Below are positions 6,184 through 8,219 of a stretch of DNA of 8,219 bases, in pieces (positions within the stretch are counted from its first letter, which is position 1; every line of letters starts with the position of its first letter). The notes beneath the pieces are model-generated. The model did not search any database. It was not told where the DNA came from and was given only the letters and a program-made list of their open reading frames with translations. Source of the DNA: Nitrospiraceae bacterium (GTDB taxonomy: Bacteria; Nitrospirota; Thermodesulfovibrionia; Thermodesulfovibrionales; UBA9159); assembly GCA_003453735.1 (NCBI GenBank), contig DMNE01000362.1:9235-17453 (forward strand), written 5' to 3'. The translations under genes were made by a program, and so were the position numbers.

Positions 6184-6942
6184 GTGTGCAGCGTGCATCT
6201 CTGATGCCATGGATAATGCTTTTCCAAACTGAATGTTTTTGATGAATCCCTCCGCGATATCTCTTGTATATTGTGTATTTGTCTGAATCCTTACTCCCTT
6301 AACACTTGCAGGTTCTTCGTGAAAAAGATTTAAGTAATCTTCATAAATATTTCTCGTATGCGTTATCCATTTGCCGATATCGAGCGTCCCGGACTGAACC
6401 ACGATGACCTTGATCTTCAGGTTAATGGGCCATCCAACTGATTCATCAGTGATGGTCCCTTCAGGAGCGTTTGTATCCCAGACATAACTGAGGATTTTCC
6501 CGTTTTTAAAAGCGACAAGAATCTGAAGTGCCTGGTCATTACGTCCTTTTTTTCTGACGTCTCCCTGTGAGGGCAGTCTTAATGCTTTCCATGTCCAACT
6601 GATATGGGAGGATTTGTCAAGATCAACAGAGACGTTCCGTTCAACAGCAAAGGACGATTGGCTGCATTTGACGTGAAGAACATTGCCGCCCTCTGAGACG
6701 ACTTTGACATCCGCTTTACCTTCTCTTAACCTGATATTCCAAGGCTTCGGGATATCACCCGTTTCGGATCCACCATTAAAATCAAGAGACATGAAAGATA
6801 CCTCAGCGGCATTCACAGCCGCTTCGGGAAAACAGACAAAGAGCATTAGAAAGAGCGTAAGAACGATTATTAATACTATATACCCCTTGGAGTTTGCCAA
6901 TAAAGATCGCAGATCCTTATACTCCCAGCGCCATTGCTGCAC
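6139..6942 (-). CDS. DUF3047 domain protein, exported or membrane-anchored
   Basis: A 267-residue protein if read from the GTG at 6942. The first membrane-like segment (residues about 20-46, ending AVNAA before EVSF) looks like a signal peptide. A TTG at 6900 (residue 15), with AAGGAT 12 bases before it, would give a more usual signal peptide and about 253 residues; neither start has a strong Shine-Dalgarno. The body matches DUF3047: HISWTWKA (113-120), DQALQILVAF, LSYVWDTNAPEGT (151-163), KVIVVQSG, RNIYEDY (197-203), GVRIQTNTQYT (216-226) and an AEGFIKNIQFG end (230-240). The function of DUF3047 is unknown; the exported, strand-rich body suggests a periplasmic role. The last 27 residues lie beyond the usual domain end, and the final 14 are encoded by the 56-bp repeat. 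The gene converges on the lipoprotein gene and stands alone on this strand. Confidence 0.82.
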   Translation of the reverse strand: MQQWRWEYKDLRSLLANSKGYIVLIIVLTLFLMLFVCFPEAAVNAAEVSFMSLDFNGGSETGDIPKPWNIRLREGKADVKVVSEGGNVLHVKCSQSSFAVERNVSVDLDKSSHISWTWKALRLPSQGDVRKKGRNDQALQILVAFKNGKILSYVWDTNAPEGTITDESVGWPINLKIKVIVVQSGTLDIGKWITHTRNIYEDYLNLFHEEPASVKGVRIQTNTQYTRDIAEGFIKNIQFGKALSMASEMHAAHSRTGTYAEKLSPKQ

Positions 6943-7090
6943 AGGGCTTTCGGCGTCTGAACGTGAAAAATGCCAAAAAAAAAGTGACTAGGATATCGTA
7001 CATATAGCGTAGACGGCAAGAAAAGTTTTTAGACGACACTTTCACAATCCTGCGGCAAGAAACATCTTTGATTTACGCCAAAAGATGTGA

Positions 7091-7469
7091 CTGCCCAAAA
7101 TTAATGATGACCCCGAATTTTTTAAAGTTGAGTTCGAGTGCGACGAACTTTTTAGTGAAAAAATAAGATGAAGAATCCTGCTCGTCACAGTGGAAGGGCC
7201 AAACTTTTTGTCTATTGAGAATATGAAAAAACCACTTATGACAACTCTGGAATATATCATAAGCAGCACCAGTGGCGGTTGCACTGCATTTTTGAAATGA
7301 GAAATCCGTACAGCAAAAGAATTGCTTTCTCTGGCAAGGGGAATTCTCTGCCCTCGAAGATAAGCGCCGCAACAAGATCTGGGCGCAACAGCAGTTCAAC
7401 CATGCGGAGAAACCTCAGCATGAAAAGGTTATACCACAGAAGTATTACTTAGTTATTACGACAGTGTGA
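7091..7469 (+). pseudogene. Possible decayed protein-coding region, family not recognised
   Basis: Two plus-strand frames join into a protein-like sequence. One runs from 7091 to about 7294 (DDPEFFKVEFECDELF, then RILLVTVEGPNFLSIENM) with an internal TGA at 7169. The other continues from 7296 to the TGA at 7467 (FLWQGEFSALEDKRRNKIWA, EKVIPQKYYLVITTV). The shift occurs at a T-run followed by AAA (7289-7297). The composition (charged, mixed hydrophobic, ordinary codons) looks coding rather than random, but no start or Shine-Dalgarno is visible and I do not recognise the family. Overlapping minus-strand frames rich in Cys and Ser look like shadows. The alternative is chance. Confidence 0.25.
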
Positions 7470-7509
7470 TATTTTCATTAAATAAACTACGCCGGATCAC
7501 ATACTAAAC

Positions 7510-7545
7510 AGCCGTGGTCTCTTCTGTTGGCAATGACTCACGGCT
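7510..7545 (+). other. Stem-loop downstream of the decayed region
   Basis: A perfect 7-bp stem, AGCCGTG (7510-7516) with CACGGCT (7539-7545), has a 22-base loop and is followed by a pyrimidine-rich stretch (CTTTCGGTTCTTCCTT). It could be a weak terminator on the plus strand; the large loop and absence of a clean T-run make this uncertain. Confidence 0.3.
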
Positions 7546-7651
7546 CTTTCGGTTCTTCCTTGTTTATTCATCACCTTGAAGAATTTGCAAGGATTGCACA
7601 AAGGTGAGCAGTATATTTGGCTATTCAATACTCAGCAACTTGATCCTGACG

Positions 7652-7697
7652 GGGGAATTTTTTTGGACCTGAGTGGGGAATTGTTCCGGACCTCAAC
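7652..7697 (+). repeat. Two tandem 23-bp repeats with GGGGAATT core, IS21-end-like
   Basis: Two adjacent units start at 7652 and 7675. Each contains GGGGAATT, a TT, and GGACCT at the same offsets, matching at 17 of 23 positions. Multiple short repeats with a GGGGAATT core are typical of IS21-family ends, where they bind the transposase. No istA or istB sequence is visible, so at most this is a solitary end left by a lost element. Confidence 0.35.
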
Positions 7698-7772
7698 ACT
7701 TGGCCTGCGAGACACCCTTACTTATTCCCTGCAACGTACTTCATTAATCTTTGCCTATTTGTAGCATGAATT

Positions 7773-7790
7773 TGTAACGCATGTAACGCA
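7773..7790 (+). promoter_or_regulatory. 9-bp direct repeat upstream of promoter, candidate operator
   Basis: TGTAACGCA occurs twice in perfect tandem (7773-7781 and 7782-7790), ending 8 bases before the -35 element at 7799. Spacing and placement fit an activator site acting on the adjacent promoter. The cognate regulator is unknown. Confidence 0.4.
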
Positions 7791-7798
7791 ATCTTAAC

Positions 7799-7827
7799 TT
7801 GACATTCTTACTATTTGCTTTTAAACT
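7799..7827 (+). promoter_or_regulatory. Near-consensus sigma70 promoter
   Basis: TTGACA (7799-7804, perfect -35) is followed after exactly 17 bases by TAAACT (7822-7827, a -10 with 4 of 6 matches). Transcription would begin near 7834. No protein gene follows directly; the transcript meets an intrinsic terminator at 7875-7916. Confidence 0.6.
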
Positions 7828-7833
7828 GACGGA

Positions 7834-7917
7834 AAAGGTTACTTTGCTGACCTCATAAGAGGTGAGGCACCAGGAAGCCCACATTGGAAGCGCAATGCTT
7901 TGATGCGGGCTTTTTTC
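7834..7917 (+). ncRNA. Candidate small RNA or terminated leader, about 84 nt
   Basis: The unit is bounded by a good promoter and a strong terminator and has no coding potential. Its 5' half has two mutually exclusive stems: ACCTC (7850-7854) with GAGGT (7859-7863) around an ATAA loop, or GGTG (7861-7864) with CACC (7868-7871); a third register pairs CCTCA (7851-7855) with TGAGG (7863-7867). I do not recognise it as a known riboswitch or RNA family. The alternative is an attenuated leader for a plus-strand gene beyond the right edge, where an AAGGAG occurs at 8206-8211. Confidence 0.4.
7875..7916 (+). terminator. Intrinsic terminator
   Basis: The stem is AAGCCC (7875-7880) with GGGCTT (7907-7912). 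After one mismatch it continues with CAT (7882-7884) and ATG (7903-7905), and it is capped by an inner AAGC/GCTT hairpin (7888-7891 with 7897-7900). Six T residues follow from 7911. It acts on the plus strand; the minus side has no T-run. Confidence 0.75.
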
Positions 7918-7921
7918 TTAA

Positions 7922-8218
7922 TTAATTTTGGCGGGAGAAATGAACCGGCTTGAAATCACTTTTATTGTGCAGCGTTATGGCCTGTTCAAATCGTTCCAGC
8001 CCAGCACATCGTCCTTCCAGCTCCTTGGCCCGAGGCTTGCGGGCATCTTGGGATTTTAAGGAAAAGATGTAGGAGATAAAGATCGAAACAGCTGAGATAA
8101 ATCGGAACAGAGTAACATCCGAAAAAGAAATGTTGTCTTGTCGTGCAAGGTTGTTAGAATAAAGCAAAGCAATTTCCCATAATAATAGTAATAAGGAATA
8201 GTAATAAGGAGTGTAAGC
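7922..8218 (-). CDS. Possible C-terminal part of a small membrane protein, unrecognised
   Basis: This minus-strand frame is open from the right edge to a TAA at 7922, 98 codons in the window. It has two hydrophobic stretches, LLLLLWEIALLY near the edge and FRFISAVSIFISYIFSL further in. A hydrophilic tail with GLERFEQAI and codon use similar to the neighbours follows. I do not recognise a family. The frame could start within the window at TTG 8167 (81 residues), but that has no Shine-Dalgarno. Against it, the outermost 35 bases are a low-complexity tandem repeat, and the plus strand carries AAGGAG at 8206-8211 that could serve a gene starting beyond the edge. It may be spurious. Confidence 0.35.
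   Translation of the reverse strand, partial: AYTPYYYSLLLLLWEIALLYSNNLARQDNISFSDVTLFRFISAVSIFISYIFSLKSQDARKPRAKELEGRCAGLERFEQAITLHNKSDFKPVHFSRQN
8185..8210 (+). repeat. Two perfect 13-bp tandem repeats
   Basis: ATAGTAATAAGGA occurs twice back to back (8185-8197 and 8198-8210). The second copy runs into AAGGAG, a possible ribosome binding site for a plus-strand gene beyond the window. Confidence 0.6.
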
Positions 8219-8219
8219 T

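Larger units (their letters stand above)
6943..7921. other. Gene-poor region of about 980 bases
   Basis: No intact gene is convincing here. The left 100 bases should contain the promoter of the DUF3047 gene; the best minus-strand candidate (TTGCCG, then TATCCT after 18 bases) is weak. The middle has a probable decayed coding region, a hairpin and an IS21-like tandem repeat. The right part has a promoter-to-terminator unit. Open frames at 7042-7284 and 7073-7399 on the minus strand, and 7576-7764 on the plus strand, lack ribosome binding sites and recognisable domains. Confidence 0.5.

Noticed and set aside
7073..7399. 108-codon minus-strand frame
   Set aside because: It is TTG-initiated without a Shine-Dalgarno, is unusually Cys- and Ser-rich, and overlaps the more protein-like plus-strand frames.
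7576..7764. 62-codon plus-strand frame
   Set aside because: It has no ribosome binding site and no domain, and its middle is made of the tandem GGGGAATT repeats.
7834..7917. Known riboswitch (c-di-GMP, cobalamin, SAM, fluoride)
   Set aside because: The conserved cores of these classes as I know them are not present; only generic hairpins are visible.

Overview
The window reads as chromosomal DNA from an environmental Gram-negative bacterium. The evidence is a two-partner-secretion (filamentous haemagglutinin type) surface protein, an ExbB/ExbD/TonB energy-coupling set, and a lipoprotein with a lipobox. The combination of DUF3739-type haemagglutinin, DUF2341-ExbB fusion, NHL/Vgb-like lipoprotein and DUF3047 protein is one I associate with Desulfobacterota (Geobacter-like) or Nitrospirota. 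That placement is inference; nothing in the window fixes the taxon.

Bases 2-4746 form a four-gene plus-strand operon. It begins with the 3' part of a large filamentous haemagglutinin-family exoprotein cut by the left edge. Next comes a 609-residue protein with a signal peptide, DUF2341, LamG and an ExbB/TolQ proton channel in one chain. An ExbD/TolR protein follows with an ATGA overlap, and a TonB-family protein ends the operon. The layout suggests a dedicated proton-motive-force-driven envelope machine, encoded with its probable surface client, whose channel subunit carries its own periplasmic carbohydrate-binding-like module. The channel keeps the conserved threonines but has serine where ExbB/TolQ normally carry glutamate.

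Bases 4747-6138 hold an outer-membrane lipoprotein made of five 40-residue beta-propeller repeats, then a structured non-coding stretch that looks like the 5' domain of a degraded group II intron. This stretch lies between the lipoprotein gene and a convergent minus-strand DUF3047 gene (6139-6942). A diverged 56-bp sequence occurs twice, once just upstream of the lipoprotein gene and once as the 3' end of the DUF3047 gene.

Bases 6943-8219 are gene-poor. They contain a probable decayed coding region (7091-7469), a hairpin, two tandem 23-bp GGGGAATT repeats resembling an IS21-type end, and a compact unit of 9-bp direct repeats, a near-consensus sigma70 promoter, a roughly 80-nt structured transcript and an intrinsic terminator (7773-7917). 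The last is a candidate small RNA. A minus-strand frame open to the right edge may be the C-terminus of a small membrane protein.
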